Source: Lachnospiraceae bacterium
GTDB taxonomy: Bacteria; Bacillota_A; Clostridia; Lachnospirales; Lachnospiraceae
Assembly (NCBI GenBank): GCA_021770615.1
Contig: JAETQR010000001.1
Coordinates: 119,904-183,903, forward strand
Reading direction: 5' to 3'
Length of the DNA stretch: 64,000 bases
Of the stretch, positions 36,197 to 44,698 are shown one piece after another. The stretch's first letter is position 1. Every line of letters begins with the position of its first letter. The notes below the pieces were generated by a model. That model did no database searches. It was not told the DNA's origin and saw only the letters and a list, made by a program, of their open reading frames with translations. A program made the position numbers and the translations under genes.

Positions 36197-37047
36197 TTGT
36201 ATCCCCCAATTCCTTCCTTATTCAAAGAAATCTTCGGTATGATCAATTCTGCGATCACCCGGTGTCCTTCTTTATTTGGATGGGGATCGATATCTCCCCA
36301 CGTAATAACCATATTGATCAGCTTCTCACCACTGTTTTCAAATGCACCCTTTACATCTACCAGAAAATATTCTTTCTTTTTCCCTTTGTTTTTCTGGTTA
36401 AATACACTTTGTATTTTTTCGGTCTCAAATCCCTTATTGATCTGCACGATGTATTTCTCTGCCATCTCATCCAGATTTTTTATGATTTTCTCCGAAATAT
36501 GAAAAGAAATATCATGGCAGGGATTATAAATATTATTGACAAAAAGCTGTGCCTGCGGAGCATTGTCTGAAATCGCATCAATGATCAGCGGAATATTTTT
36601 TTCAAACTGCTCACATGCCTGCGTAAAAAGACGATCGCCGTTTTTTTTGAATTCATCCAGATCGGTCTCTCTCGATACATACTGCAAAAGGTCATTGGAA
36701 CCGATTGAAAGTGTAATGATATCTGCATTTTTTATAGCAGTCATATAAGTGTCATGCTGTTTGTTTGCGGGATCCGTAAGGATCTTTAGAAGTTCATCAC
36801 TCCGTAATCCGTTTTCCCCCAGATTTGTCATTCGCACGGCGCTATACTGCCCCTCAAGAGCTTGTGCGATCCGCCCCACATAGGACTCGGTTCCTGCGTC
36901 TTTTAGTCCATATCCTTTTGCAATGCTGTCACCCAGTGCCACATAATTTACAATTTTATGTTCATAATCTCCTGATTCCGTTACAGAACACGGTATGAGC
37001 ATCACAAGCACCAGAACAATGAAAACGAATCCTCTGACTATTTTCAT
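36193..37047 (-). CDS. Exported SGNH/GDSL-family hydrolase
   Basis: 284 residues from ATG 37047, chosen because GGAGG lies seven bases upstream and the signal peptide (MKIVRG plus hydrophobic stretch) then begins the protein. The four family blocks are readable: VNYVALGDSIAKGYG with the nucleophile Ser, the conserved Gly in NLGENG, SIGSNDLL with Asn, and WGDIDPHPNKEGH with the Asp-His pair. These enzymes are esterases or acyl hydrolases acting on lipids, sugar acetates or cell-wall substituents outside the membrane. Natural substrate unknown. It sits between two HAD hydrolases with which it probably shares a transcript. Confidence 0.88.
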   Translation of the reverse strand: MKIVRGFVFIVLVLVMLIPCSVTESGDYEHKIVNYVALGDSIAKGYGLKDAGTESYVGRIAQALEGQYSAVRMTNLGENGLRSDELLKILTDPANKQHDTYMTAIKNADIITLSIGSNDLLQYVSRETDLDEFKKNGDRLFTQACEQFEKNIPLIIDAISDNAPQAQLFVNNIYNPCHDISFHISEKIIKNLDEMAEKYIVQINKGFETEKIQSVFNQKNKGKKKEYFLVDVKGAFENSGEKLINMVITWGDIDPHPNKEGHRVIAELIIPKISLNKEGIGGYK

Positions 37048-37118
37048 GGCAGAACCTCCACAAGACATGATCTTGTAGTAGTTTCTCCCAAAGAACATCA
37101 AATATTCCGAAGATAAAA

Positions 37119-37781
37119 TTATAAATTCTGGAAATACCCAAGCACTCCCATAAGACTTGGAAAGATTTCCATCGCCATTTCCCGCATTTTGTCATCAGGT
37201 TCAAGAAGATCCGGAACCATGATCACCTTCATTCCCGCATCATAGGCCGACTGCACACCATGAAAGGAGTCCTCGATCGCATAGGCCCGAGAAGGAATCA
37301 CGCCAAGTTTCTCACAGGCCAGACGATAAATCTCCGGGTGCGGTTTACTGTGGCGGACCATATCTCCACCGATCAGGACGTGAAAAAATTTCAAAAGCCC
37401 GGCATCGGAAAGTTCCTGTTCCAGAAGTTCTTTTCTCGTCGAAGAAGCAAGGCCGACCTGAAAACCATTTACTTTGAGATAACTGAGCAATTCCCTTGCA
37501 CCCCGTTTCACCGGAATCCCTCTGTCTTTTGTCTTCTCCCGGAATAATTCTGAGGCTTCGACTTTATACGTATCATAGGAAAAATCCTCTCCAAAATGCT
37601 CGAACACGATCCTCCTCGTCTCCGCTGAATTCGTCCCGATACACTTCTTAAATACCGTATCCATATGCTCTATGCCATGTCTGCTGGCAACCTGCTTCCA
37701 GCACTGGATGATCAGTGCTTCTGTGTCAAAAATAACACCATCCATATCAAATACAACTGTTTTATCCATAATCCTCTTCAT
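37119..37781 (-). CDS. HAD-family hydrolase
   Basis: 220 residues from ATG 37781; ATG 37769 (MDKTVVFD) is an equally plausible start. Motif I VFDMDGVIFDTEA, motif II VGLASSTRKE, the lysine in RHSKPHPEIY and motif IV AIEDSFHGVQSAYDAG are all present, with a four-helix cap between I and II. It belongs to the same beta-phosphoglucomutase-like branch as the gene two places downstream (35516..36196), but the two are only distantly alike. First gene of a three-gene run; the palindromic element at 37.9 kb lies upstream. Confidence 0.88.
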   Translation of the reverse strand: MKRIMDKTVVFDMDGVIFDTEALIIQCWKQVASRHGIEHMDTVFKKCIGTNSAETRRIVFEHFGEDFSYDTYKVEASELFREKTKDRGIPVKRGARELLSYLKVNGFQVGLASSTRKELLEQELSDAGLLKFFHVLIGGDMVRHSKPHPEIYRLACEKLGVIPSRAYAIEDSFHGVQSAYDAGMKVIMVPDLLEPDDKMREMAMEIFPSLMGVLGYFQNL

Positions 37782-37912
37782 TCCTGCATCTTTGCCTGTA
37801 ATATCCGGCCCGCCCCGGGGCTGGTTTTTATGTCACGTTCTATTATATCCGAAAAAGAGAAAAATGGGAAGTCTTTTCGACCAGAGGACACGGAACCAGA
37901 CACAAAAAGCAA

Positions 37913-38178
37913 TTTGGGGCGGTCGCAATTTATAAGAATCATGACATTTGTACAGTAGCGGAAATATTTCCTGATAAGGACCGTATAAACGTGTCGGTCC
38001 TTAGGCTGCGTATAAGGTGCTACGCACAAGGTGTAATTTTTACACCAGGTGCGTCTGCACCTTGCAGCCTTTGTACCGCTACACGTTTATGTTAAGCGCA
38101 AGCGGGTCCGGTTCAGAAAATATTTCCGCTACTGTACGAAATTTTGTCAGCTTTCCGTAAATTGCGGCCGCCCCAAAA
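37913..38178. repeat. Long palindromic element A (about 266 bp, core on the minus strand)
   Basis: The left arm from 37913 and right arm ending 38178 pair over most of their length. Matching blocks include TTTGGGGCGG, CGCAATTTA, GTACAGTAGCGGAAATATTT, GGACC and ATAAACGTG. The centre is a nested hairpin around GGTGTAATTTTTACACC at 38030-38046. Read on the minus strand, one arm contains CGCTTGCGCT, a run ending ATAAACGTG, and AGCGGTA, the same order seen in elements B and C, so it appears related to them with a longer, diverged core. It fills most of a 407-base gap without genes. Confidence 0.7.
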
Positions 38179-38188
38179 CTGCTTATCT

Positions 38189-39949
38189 TTATGGCAACTG
38201 GTAACGGTTTTTATATTCCACATATTTCTGATTGAAATACGTATTCTTCCCTTTATCCAATGTATCCAGATATTCATGGGCATCAAAGGCATCCTCTCTG
38301 ATCTGGATCACACAGATCCCGATATTCGAACAGTGATCCGCAACTCTTTCAAAATTCGTGGCAAGATCATTCAGGATCAGCCCTTCTTCAATCTGGCATT
38401 TTCCATTCCTGAGTCTCTTTACATGGCGCTTTCTCACCTTCTTATTTAACCGGTCTACAACCTCCTCCAGAGGCTCGATATCGCCGGCCAGCTTTTCATC
38501 TTCTTCCTCAAAAACTTTTACAGATAAATTTAAGATATCCGTCACTGCTTCCACAAATACTCCCACTTCTCCGACTGCTTTCTCAGAGAACTTCAGTTTT
38601 TTCTCATGAAGTTTGCGGGAAGCATTCTCGATGTTCATCGCATGATCTGAAATCCTCTCAAAATCCCCGATACAGTGCAGGATCATGGAAAGCGTATGGC
38701 TATCTTTTTCCGTAAGGTTTTTACTGCTCAGCTTTACAAGATAACTTCCGAGTTCATCCTCGTAACGGTCTACCTCTTCCTCAATACGATACACATCCCG
38801 CGCCTTTTTTTCATCATATTTTGAGATAAGGGAAACGGAATCAAAGAGTGCCTTTCTCGCAAGGCCCGCCATCTCCACAGCAACCTGCTTGCACCTTTCA
38901 ACTGCAAAAGACGGCTGCTCAAGAAATCTCTCATCCAAAAGGATCGTTCTCTCTCTCTTTTCCTTTTCTTCTTCATCTTCCCGGATCGTCACATAAGCAA
39001 GTTTTTCAAGTCCTTTTGCAAATGGCAGGAGAATAACCGTCGCTACAATATTAAATACACTGTGGATCACAGCAATTCCGGCAGGTCCTGCGGCATCAGT
39101 GACAAAGTCAAACGAAACGATAGCATTTACCGCATAAAAAACAATCATAAAAAAGATCGTACCGATCACATTAAAATACAGATGCACCAGCGCCGCCCTT
39201 CTGGCATTTTTACTGGCGCCAATGCTCGATATGAGCGCCGTGACACACGTACCGATATTCTGACCCATGATGATCGGAAAGGCCGTGCCATAAGTAATGG
39301 AGCCCGTCGCACAAAGTGCCTGAAGGATTCCAACAGAAGCCGAAGAGCTCTGAATGATTGCTGTGAGCGCTGCCCCCGCTAACATCCCGAGGACAGGATT
39401 GGAAAATGTCGTCAGGATTCCTGTAAATTCCGGTACATCTGCCAGAGGTTTTACCGCACTGCTCATCGTGTCCATTCCAAACATAAGAATGGCAAAACCT
39501 ACAAGAATCATTCCGATATCTTTTTTTCTCTGGCTTTTTAAAAACATGATAAAAATAATGCCGATAATGGCGAGAACCGGTGAAAAATTGGACGGCTTGA
39601 GAAACTGCATGAAAAAACTATCACTCTCGATCCCTGCGAGGCTTAACACCCATGCTGTGATCGTAGTCCCTATATTGGCGCCCATAATGATCCCGATCGC
39701 CTGGGATAATTTCATGATACCCGAGTTTACAAAACCAACTACCATGACTGTCGTCGCCGATGAAGACTGGATGACCGCTGTGACAAATGCTCCCAAAAGT
39801 ACCGCCTTAAATGGATTCGATGTCAGGCTTTCCAGGATCCGTTCCAATTTTCCTCCTGACACTTTGGTCAATCCCTCTCCCATCGTATTCATTCCGTATA
39901 AAAACAACGCCAGTCCACCGAGCATGGTAAGAACGTCAAAAATATCCAT
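38189..39949 (-). CDS. Na/phosphate cotransporter-family protein with PhoU-like C-terminus
   Basis: 586 residues from ATG 39949 (AGGAG upstream). Residues 1 to about 310 are membrane-spanning, with the family's duplicated motif: GAFVTAVIQSSSATTVMVVGF and GAALTAIIQSSSASVGILQAL, both with the QSSS signature of Na-dependent phosphate cotransporters. The remaining part, from about 330, is helical and PhoU-like (SMILHCIGDFERISDHAMNIENAS and LNDLATNFERVADHCSNIGI), with the conserved E/D-x3-D/N-H metal-binding pattern. It would import phosphate, or act on phosphate homeostasis, at the plasma membrane. No pst or pho genes are nearby. A 40-bp direct repeat and palindromic element B occupy its upstream region. 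Confidence 0.93.
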   Translation of the reverse strand: MDIFDVLTMLGGLALFLYGMNTMGEGLTKVSGGKLERILESLTSNPFKAVLLGAFVTAVIQSSSATTVMVVGFVNSGIMKLSQAIGIIMGANIGTTITAWVLSLAGIESDSFFMQFLKPSNFSPVLAIIGIIFIMFLKSQRKKDIGMILVGFAILMFGMDTMSSAVKPLADVPEFTGILTTFSNPVLGMLAGAALTAIIQSSSASVGILQALCATGSITYGTAFPIIMGQNIGTCVTALISSIGASKNARRAALVHLYFNVIGTIFFMIVFYAVNAIVSFDFVTDAAGPAGIAVIHSVFNIVATVILLPFAKGLEKLAYVTIREDEEEKEKRERTILLDERFLEQPSFAVERCKQVAVEMAGLARKALFDSVSLISKYDEKKARDVYRIEEEVDRYEDELGSYLVKLSSKNLTEKDSHTLSMILHCIGDFERISDHAMNIENASRKLHEKKLKFSEKAVGEVGVFVEAVTDILNLSVKVFEEEDEKLAGDIEPLEEVVDRLNKKVRKRHVKRLRNGKCQIEEGLILNDLATNFERVADHCSNIGICVIQIREDAFDAHEYLDTLDKGKNTYFNQKYVEYKNRYQLP

Positions 39950-39965
39950 ACTGTTTCTCCTTTCA

Positions 39966-40005
39966 CATATGTAAGCATATGGTTTATGACCTTTTGTCCC
40001 TGGTA
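39966..40005 (-). repeat. 40-bp direct repeat, copy 1, in the phosphate-transporter leader
   Basis: Agrees at 38 of 40 positions with 40123..40162. On the minus strand it begins TACCAGGGACAAAAGG and contains CATATGCTTACATATG. It ends 16 bases upstream of the start codon at 39949. Confidence 0.8.
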
Positions 40006-40122
40006 CTTTCCATGATACCACGAATCGCTCCGTGCTCCGCACTCCCGCAATTCTAAAAACATTCAAAATCCGCCCTGCCGGGCTTCTTTTTCATGTTTTT
40101 GCAGGACAACATGTCATAATAC

Positions 40123-40162
40123 CATATGCAAGCATATGGCTTATGACCTTTTGTCCCTGGTA
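40123..40162 (-). repeat. 40-bp direct repeat, copy 2
   Basis: Second copy, 157 bases upstream of the first. Here the CCATATGC/GCATATGG palindrome is perfect, and TCATAA/TTATGA extends it. Conservation of a 40-mer in a leader suggests a duplicated regulatory site or the remains of a duplication of the gene's 5' end. Confidence 0.8.
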
Positions 40163-40232
40163 TCATAACCATATTATTATACGTATGTAAATTTCAAATA
40201 TACGCCAGGTAAATTTGATGTAAAAAAGGGAA

Positions 40233-40377
40233 AGGAGAACCGGTTTCCCGGACATGGGCGCTCGCGCTATATAAATACGCAGCGGTATGGGTGTGCAAAA
40301 GTGCAAAAAACATGCACTTCATACGCACACCTCATACCGGCGCATTTATAACCCACGTCCGGAAAACCGGTTCTCCT
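40233..40377. repeat. Long palindromic element B
   Basis: The outer arms pair at 24 of 26 positions (AGGAGAACCGGTTT at 40233 against AACCGGTTCTCCT ending 40377). The core from about 40253 to 40357 is nearly identical to that of element C at 62.98-63.08 kb. The core's left side carries CGCTCGCGCTAT, unmatched on the right side and itself self-complementary. It lies between two minus-strand genes, with no gene, and shares no outer-arm sequence with C. Confidence 0.9.
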
Positions 40378-40424
40378 ATAATACTATGGCTGACAGATCA
40401 GATTTCTTATCATGAAACCAAGTC

Positions 40425-40474
40425 AAATCCCGCTTGGCTCGTTGCTTCGCGAGAATAAACTTTAACAGGGATTT
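40425..40474 (-). terminator. Hairpin after the 40482 lipoprotein gene
   Basis: AAATCCC (40425-40431) and GGGATTT (40468-40474) enclose an inner CTCG/CGAG stem just past the stop codon. No good T-run follows, so termination is uncertain. Confidence 0.35.
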
Positions 40475-40481
40475 CCATTGT

Positions 40482-41147
40482 CTATTTTTCCGGAAGAACC
40501 TCGGTTACTTCAACTATGATGTCACGAAAGAATGATTTGATTTCATCTGCAGAGCCATCGGTAAATTTATCATATATTACGAAAACGCCACTCGCAGAGA
40601 TCGCATGATCTTCCCCAACACTGAAGGTCACAGCTACCGGAACAGCATTATCATATGTGTACAGATAGATCACATCTTCATTGGCATTCTCATAAACAAA
40701 GGTCTTTCCGGCAGTACACATACTGGCTGCAGCTATGTTATCAACACCGCCCATACCGTTTATCCGTGTCATTAAGTTGCCCAAAACCCTCTGCTTAAGG
40801 AAGGACTCTAATCCTTTAGAAAGATTATCCAGATGATTAAGCTCTGCCATTGCAGCAACATTTTCATCGGAAACGGAAATGGCATACACAGCTTTCGGAG
40901 TTGTATAATCGCCGGTGCTTATATTTTGAATAACAGCCTTAATTTCACTGCTTCCCCCATAGAGGTCTGCATATTCTTCGGATTGCGTCATCTCAAACAT
41001 AAGCTGAATCACTTCCAGACCTTGTGTGTACAAAGACTTTGTTTCTACACTGCTTTCGTTATTTTTGCAGCCAGATAAGCCAAGCACCAATACAAGGACC
41101 ATAGCAACTGATAATATTTTCAAAACTCTTTCAATTGATCTTTTCAT
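40482..41147 (-). CDS. Lipoprotein of unknown function
   Basis: 221 residues from ATG 41147. The N-terminus is a clear lipoprotein signal ending LVLGLSGC, so the mature protein would be tethered outside the membrane at that cysteine. The remainder is mixed alpha/beta with no recognised motif; MCTAGKTFVYENANEDVIYLYTY and the preceding acidic-hydrophobic segments suggest a compact soluble domain. It follows an alpha/beta hydrolase gene by about 30 bases and is probably co-transcribed with it. A TTG six codons earlier is possible but adds only a basic tail. No function can be assigned. Confidence 0.8.
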   Translation of the reverse strand: MKRSIERVLKILSVAMVLVLVLGLSGCKNNESSVETKSLYTQGLEVIQLMFEMTQSEEYADLYGGSSEIKAVIQNISTGDYTTPKAVYAISVSDENVAAMAELNHLDNLSKGLESFLKQRVLGNLMTRINGMGGVDNIAAASMCTAGKTFVYENANEDVIYLYTYDNAVPVAVTFSVGEDHAISASGVFVIYDKFTDGSADEIKSFFRDIIVEVTEVLPEK

Positions 41148-41176
41148 AGCAGTCTGTCTCCTCAAATCCCGATCTG

Positions 41177-41992
41177 TTATTGTATCTGGTTAACCAGATT
41201 TTCAATCAATTTATTAACAATTTCCGGCTTATCTGTATTTGCATTATGCCCCGCATTTTTTATCCATTCCAAAGGAATATTGGTATTTCGATGCCAGGCT
41301 TTATTATATCTAATACATGAACCGGCATGATCTTTCTCGCCACAAATTAACAATGCAGGGCATTTGATTTCGTATGGTAAATCCATTTCTATTGCTTTTG
41401 CAAGGATTTTGAACCCATGTCCTGCTATTTGGGAATATCGCTTTTTATCCCCATCGTACACCATCATCATTTTATACATTAGTTTTCTTCCGTATTCAGA
41501 TACCGCAACTCCGTTTGTTCCAGATTTTAGCAGAGATTTCCAGGGATAATAAAAGTAAATTGGCTCCATTCGTTTTAATAAACAAATCTCAATTCCTGTT
41601 ACATACTTTCTTTGCAGTGGAGCTGAATCAATCGAAACAAATCCCCTTAAATTCTCAGGGTATAATTCGGCATATACCTGCCCAACATAGCCTCCCATGG
41701 ATTGTCCTATAATAACAGGCTTTGTTATTTTCTCCTGTTCAAAAATATTATTTAACCATTTTGCCTTATCCATCAAATCGAAATCAAATTTAAACGGCCA
41801 TGAGGCTGCATGAGCAGGTGCATCCCACACAAAAACATTATACTTATTTTTAAAGTATTCAATTTGTTTATCAAACAATCTGTGATCCGCCGTCAATCCC
41901 GGTAGAAAAACCAATGTTGCAATATCAGCATCCATTACATGCACCCAATACCGAATAGTGCCTGATGGTGTCGTGTATGTTTTTTCGGTCAT
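41177..41992 (-). CDS. Alpha/beta-fold hydrolase
   Basis: 271 residues from ATG 41992 with GGAG upstream. The nucleophile elbow GQSMGG (Ser at about 95), a later acidic residue in ICGEKDHAG, and the histidine in NAGHNAN form the usual Ser-Asp-His triad. The oxyanion region VFLPGLTADHRLFDKQ matches the family's HG-type loop, with PG in place of HG. No signal peptide, so it acts in the cytoplasm. The family covers esterases, peptidases and lactonases; substrate unknown. Precedes the lipoprotein gene in a likely two-gene operon. Confidence 0.9.
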   Translation of the reverse strand: MTEKTYTTPSGTIRYWVHVMDADIATLVFLPGLTADHRLFDKQIEYFKNKYNVFVWDAPAHAASWPFKFDFDLMDKAKWLNNIFEQEKITKPVIIGQSMGGYVGQVYAELYPENLRGFVSIDSAPLQRKYVTGIEICLLKRMEPIYFYYPWKSLLKSGTNGVAVSEYGRKLMYKMMMVYDGDKKRYSQIAGHGFKILAKAIEMDLPYEIKCPALLICGEKDHAGSCIRYNKAWHRNTNIPLEWIKNAGHNANTDKPEIVNKLIENLVNQIQ

Positions 41993-42156
41993 TTGTTTAT
42001 CTCCATGAACTTCAATGATCGTTCTAAGCTACATAAGCAGTATACCATGCCATTCCATATAATTCCACAGCAAATCTTTTGTGGGTTCGTTTAACAAATA
42101 TTATTACAGCGTTGCAGTATTTAAAAAAGTTTCTCACAATACGGAACCTGTAATAA

Positions 42157-42768
42157 TCACCCTTCAATCTCATATTCAACCACATACCTCTCACACGCAT
42201 TGACCACCGTGGTATCCTGATATGTAGAAACCCGCTTCTGCAAAGGATTATATGAAAGATGTATATGCCCGTGGACGAAATATCTGGGACGGTATTTCTC
42301 CAATAGACGGTAAAAGCAACGAAACCCCCGGTGCGGAAGATCCTCTCCGTCATTCATACCACAGGCCGGGGCATGGGAAACAAATATATCCAGTCCCCGG
42401 TGACGGCGGATCTGATGCTGCAGCCGGACGGTACGCACAAACATCTGCCTCTCCGTATATTGAAATTTCCCATGATGGTATCTCATCGAGCCGCCAAGAC
42501 CTGCGATCCGGACACCCGCAAACTCATAAACCTGACCATCGATACAGGTACATCCATCCGGTGGCGTATCCAGATAACAATCATCATGATTGCCATAAAC
42601 ATACAGTACCGGCCCCTGGAAAAAGGTCGCCAGAAAAGACAGATATTGTGGTGGAAGATCCCCGCATGAGATGATCAGATCAATGCCCTCAAGACGGGAC
42701 GCTTCAAAATAATCCCACAACGCAGGGGACGGCTCGTCTGAAATAAAAAGAATTTTTAGTCTTTTCAC
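42157..42768 (-). CDS. Metallophosphoesterase
   Basis: 203 residues; the start lies one base beyond the stop of the preceding gene. Calcineurin-like metal-binding motifs are present: SCGDLP, YGNHDDC, VSHAP and GHIH. The first motif, normally DxH, reads SDEPSP, so the usual first histidine is missing, as in a subset of these enzymes. Activity could be phosphodiesterase or phosphatase; the substrate is not evident. Being the third gene after folC and the ParB-like/BMP fusion, it may act on a nucleotide or cofactor intermediate, which is inference. Confidence 0.88.
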   Translation of the reverse strand: MKRLKILFISDEPSPALWDYFEASRLEGIDLIISCGDLPPQYLSFLATFFQGPVLYVYGNHDDCYLDTPPDGCTCIDGQVYEFAGVRIAGLGGSMRYHHGKFQYTERQMFVRTVRLQHQIRRHRGLDIFVSHAPACGMNDGEDLPHRGFRCFYRLLEKYRPRYFVHGHIHLSYNPLQKRVSTYQDTTVVNACERYVVEYEIEG

Positions 42769-42769
42769 A

Positions 42770-44698
42770 TTACTCCTCCCCTGCTTTCACCTTTGCAACT
42801 CCCTGTACCTGTACGACAGATCTGGCATCTTCTGCAAGTTCATCCATCGTAGGGATCGAGCCAATAATATTATCCGCAAGCCAATCCATCGTGGCAATTT
42901 CCTCAGCTGTGATGCCATCCGGCGTCCCGGGATGAACCGGCCCATCCTGAGAACAGATCATACCGGAAAAAGGATTAAAATCTCCGGAACAGATCGTCTT
43001 TTTCAGTATTTCAATAAGCTGCAGCGTACCAGAGGGCAGGCGTTTGGAACAGATCACATCGATCATTCCGGAAGACATGCCCCACCAGTAATTGATGGAT
43101 TCATTCTTTCCTTTCGGAATTTCCTGTTTCCATGTGCCATTTAACATACTCTTTACCGTCTGTTCATAAAAAACACCCCAGTTCCACACAGGCATCGCAA
43201 GATTTACCAGTCCTTCCTCATTTTCATTGTAAAGGCCAAATTTAGGTGAATCCTCTTCCGGTTTGATAAAATCCTTCCCTGATATAAAGGAAACATGAAT
43301 ATCTTCCCCCTTTTCTTTTAAAGATTCTGATTTAAGTTTTGACCACTCCAGATAAATCTTGATCTCCGGATTTACCATCTTCGCCCCCAGTGCAAAAGCA
43401 TTGATATTCGCGATCATACCGTAGATCGGATAATCCGCGATATACCCGATCTTATCTGTCCGGGATAATGCGCCTGCGATCGCACCGATCAGAAATTTCG
43501 CCTCATATAATCTTCCATAATATGTCCTCAAATGTTTGCAATTTGCATACAGGGAACAATTCAGTATATTCAGTTTCGGATATTTAACCGCATATTTTAT
43601 ACTGGTATTCAGTAATTTAGGCGAGGTACAGAAGATAACCGTATTTCCATCTTCGATCGCCTGCTCAAAACAATCTGTTTCCGCTTCCGGTGTGTCCGCC
43701 TGAAAGTATGACCGGATCACAACTTTACCGGACAATGCCTGTTCCAAATGGCTGCGCCCCAGGTCATGTCCATAAGTCCAACTGGAGGTCTCTACCGTTT
43801 TTGCATGGATAAATGCGATTTTCAGCGGCTCCGTATTCTGGGGAAGGATACGCCGGACGAGAGCCTTCTTTTCCGCTGCATGATCGTTCTCCATAATAAG
43901 ACGTACTTCCGGTTTCTGTGGATAAAAGACAAAATCATTCCAAATGCTTGTAATCTCTTTTTGAATTTCAACGTCACCTTTTGACTGCAGATCCTCATAC
44001 CCATAAATATTTATATAGAGCAGAAATGCATCTCCGTAAGTCAGGGATAACTTACCCCCTCCCTTTTTTTCAAATGCCTTGGTAAAGTGGATATAAGAAG
44101 AATGAAACTGTTCTTTTTCAGTGTCTGACCAGATCTTGTCCAAGTCAATACCGATCTGTTTTGTTATTTTGGTATAGCCCCCGGGCTGGCTAAAATTCAA
44201 ATAATTGATCTGTGTTTTCCGGTAAAATTCCAAAAACTCGTAATACAGTCTGCTCTCATCCGAATCATCCGGTTTGGGAATAACACGGGTGACGATCGCA
44301 GGAACCGTAACGGCATTACAATATTTCAATACGCTGATACGCTTATTTCCCTCTGCGATATAAAACCGGTTCATGAACTCATAGGCCTTGACCGGTTCCC
44401 GGATCCCCTCTTCAAGGTGGGCGTCATATAACCTGCACCATTTGACAGCAAATTCAGACTCCCCCGGAAGGAGCGGCATATAATTACTGGAAAAGGCATT
44501 CGTACGCCCTGCAGTTTTGGTACCGACGACCTGGTCTAACGGTATATCAACCAATCCCAGATTCATCTCAGAAGAGACATTTGTATATGACAGGATATCA
44601 TCCAGTACCTGAAGATACGGATACAATCCCTTTGACGTCTTAGAACGAAAATCCTTCATCGCAAGCTTGTGGACTCTTTCATAGATTTCCCGGTTCAT
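42770..44698 (-). CDS. Cytoplasmic fusion of ParB-like and BMP (PnrA-like) ligand-binding domains
   Basis: 642 residues from ATG 44698, with AGGAGA seven bases upstream and overlapping folC by 20 bases. Residues about 46-140 resemble a ParB/sulfiredoxin-fold segment: VDIPLDQVVGTKTAGR ... YIAEGNKRISVLKYC. Residues about 285-560 resemble BMP-family solute-binding proteins, which bind nucleosides, including KIAFIH, IFCTSPKLLNTS, EAKFLIGAIAGALS, KIGYIADYPIYGMIANINAFALGAK. BMP proteins are normally lipoproteins of an ABC importer, but there is no signal peptide or lipobox and no permease nearby. It is therefore more likely an intracellular sensor or enzyme-like protein. A C-terminal tail includes MDWLADNIIGSIPTMDEL. 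Assignment of the ParB-like part is from motif alone. Confidence 0.75.
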   Translation of the reverse strand: MNREIYERVHKLAMKDFRSKTSKGLYPYLQVLDDILSYTNVSSEMNLGLVDIPLDQVVGTKTAGRTNAFSSNYMPLLPGESEFAVKWCRLYDAHLEEGIREPVKAYEFMNRFYIAEGNKRISVLKYCNAVTVPAIVTRVIPKPDDSDESRLYYEFLEFYRKTQINYLNFSQPGGYTKITKQIGIDLDKIWSDTEKEQFHSSYIHFTKAFEKKGGGKLSLTYGDAFLLYINIYGYEDLQSKGDVEIQKEITSIWNDFVFYPQKPEVRLIMENDHAAEKKALVRRILPQNTEPLKIAFIHAKTVETSSWTYGHDLGRSHLEQALSGKVVIRSYFQADTPEAETDCFEQAIEDGNTVIFCTSPKLLNTSIKYAVKYPKLNILNCSLYANCKHLRTYYGRLYEAKFLIGAIAGALSRTDKIGYIADYPIYGMIANINAFALGAKMVNPEIKIYLEWSKLKSESLKEKGEDIHVSFISGKDFIKPEEDSPKFGLYNENEEGLVNLAMPVWNWGVFYEQTVKSMLNGTWKQEIPKGKNESINYWWGMSSGMIDVICSKRLPSGTLQLIEILKKTICSGDFNPFSGMICSQDGPVHPGTPDGITAEEIATMDWLADNIIGSIPTMDELAEDARSVVQVQGVAKVKAGEE

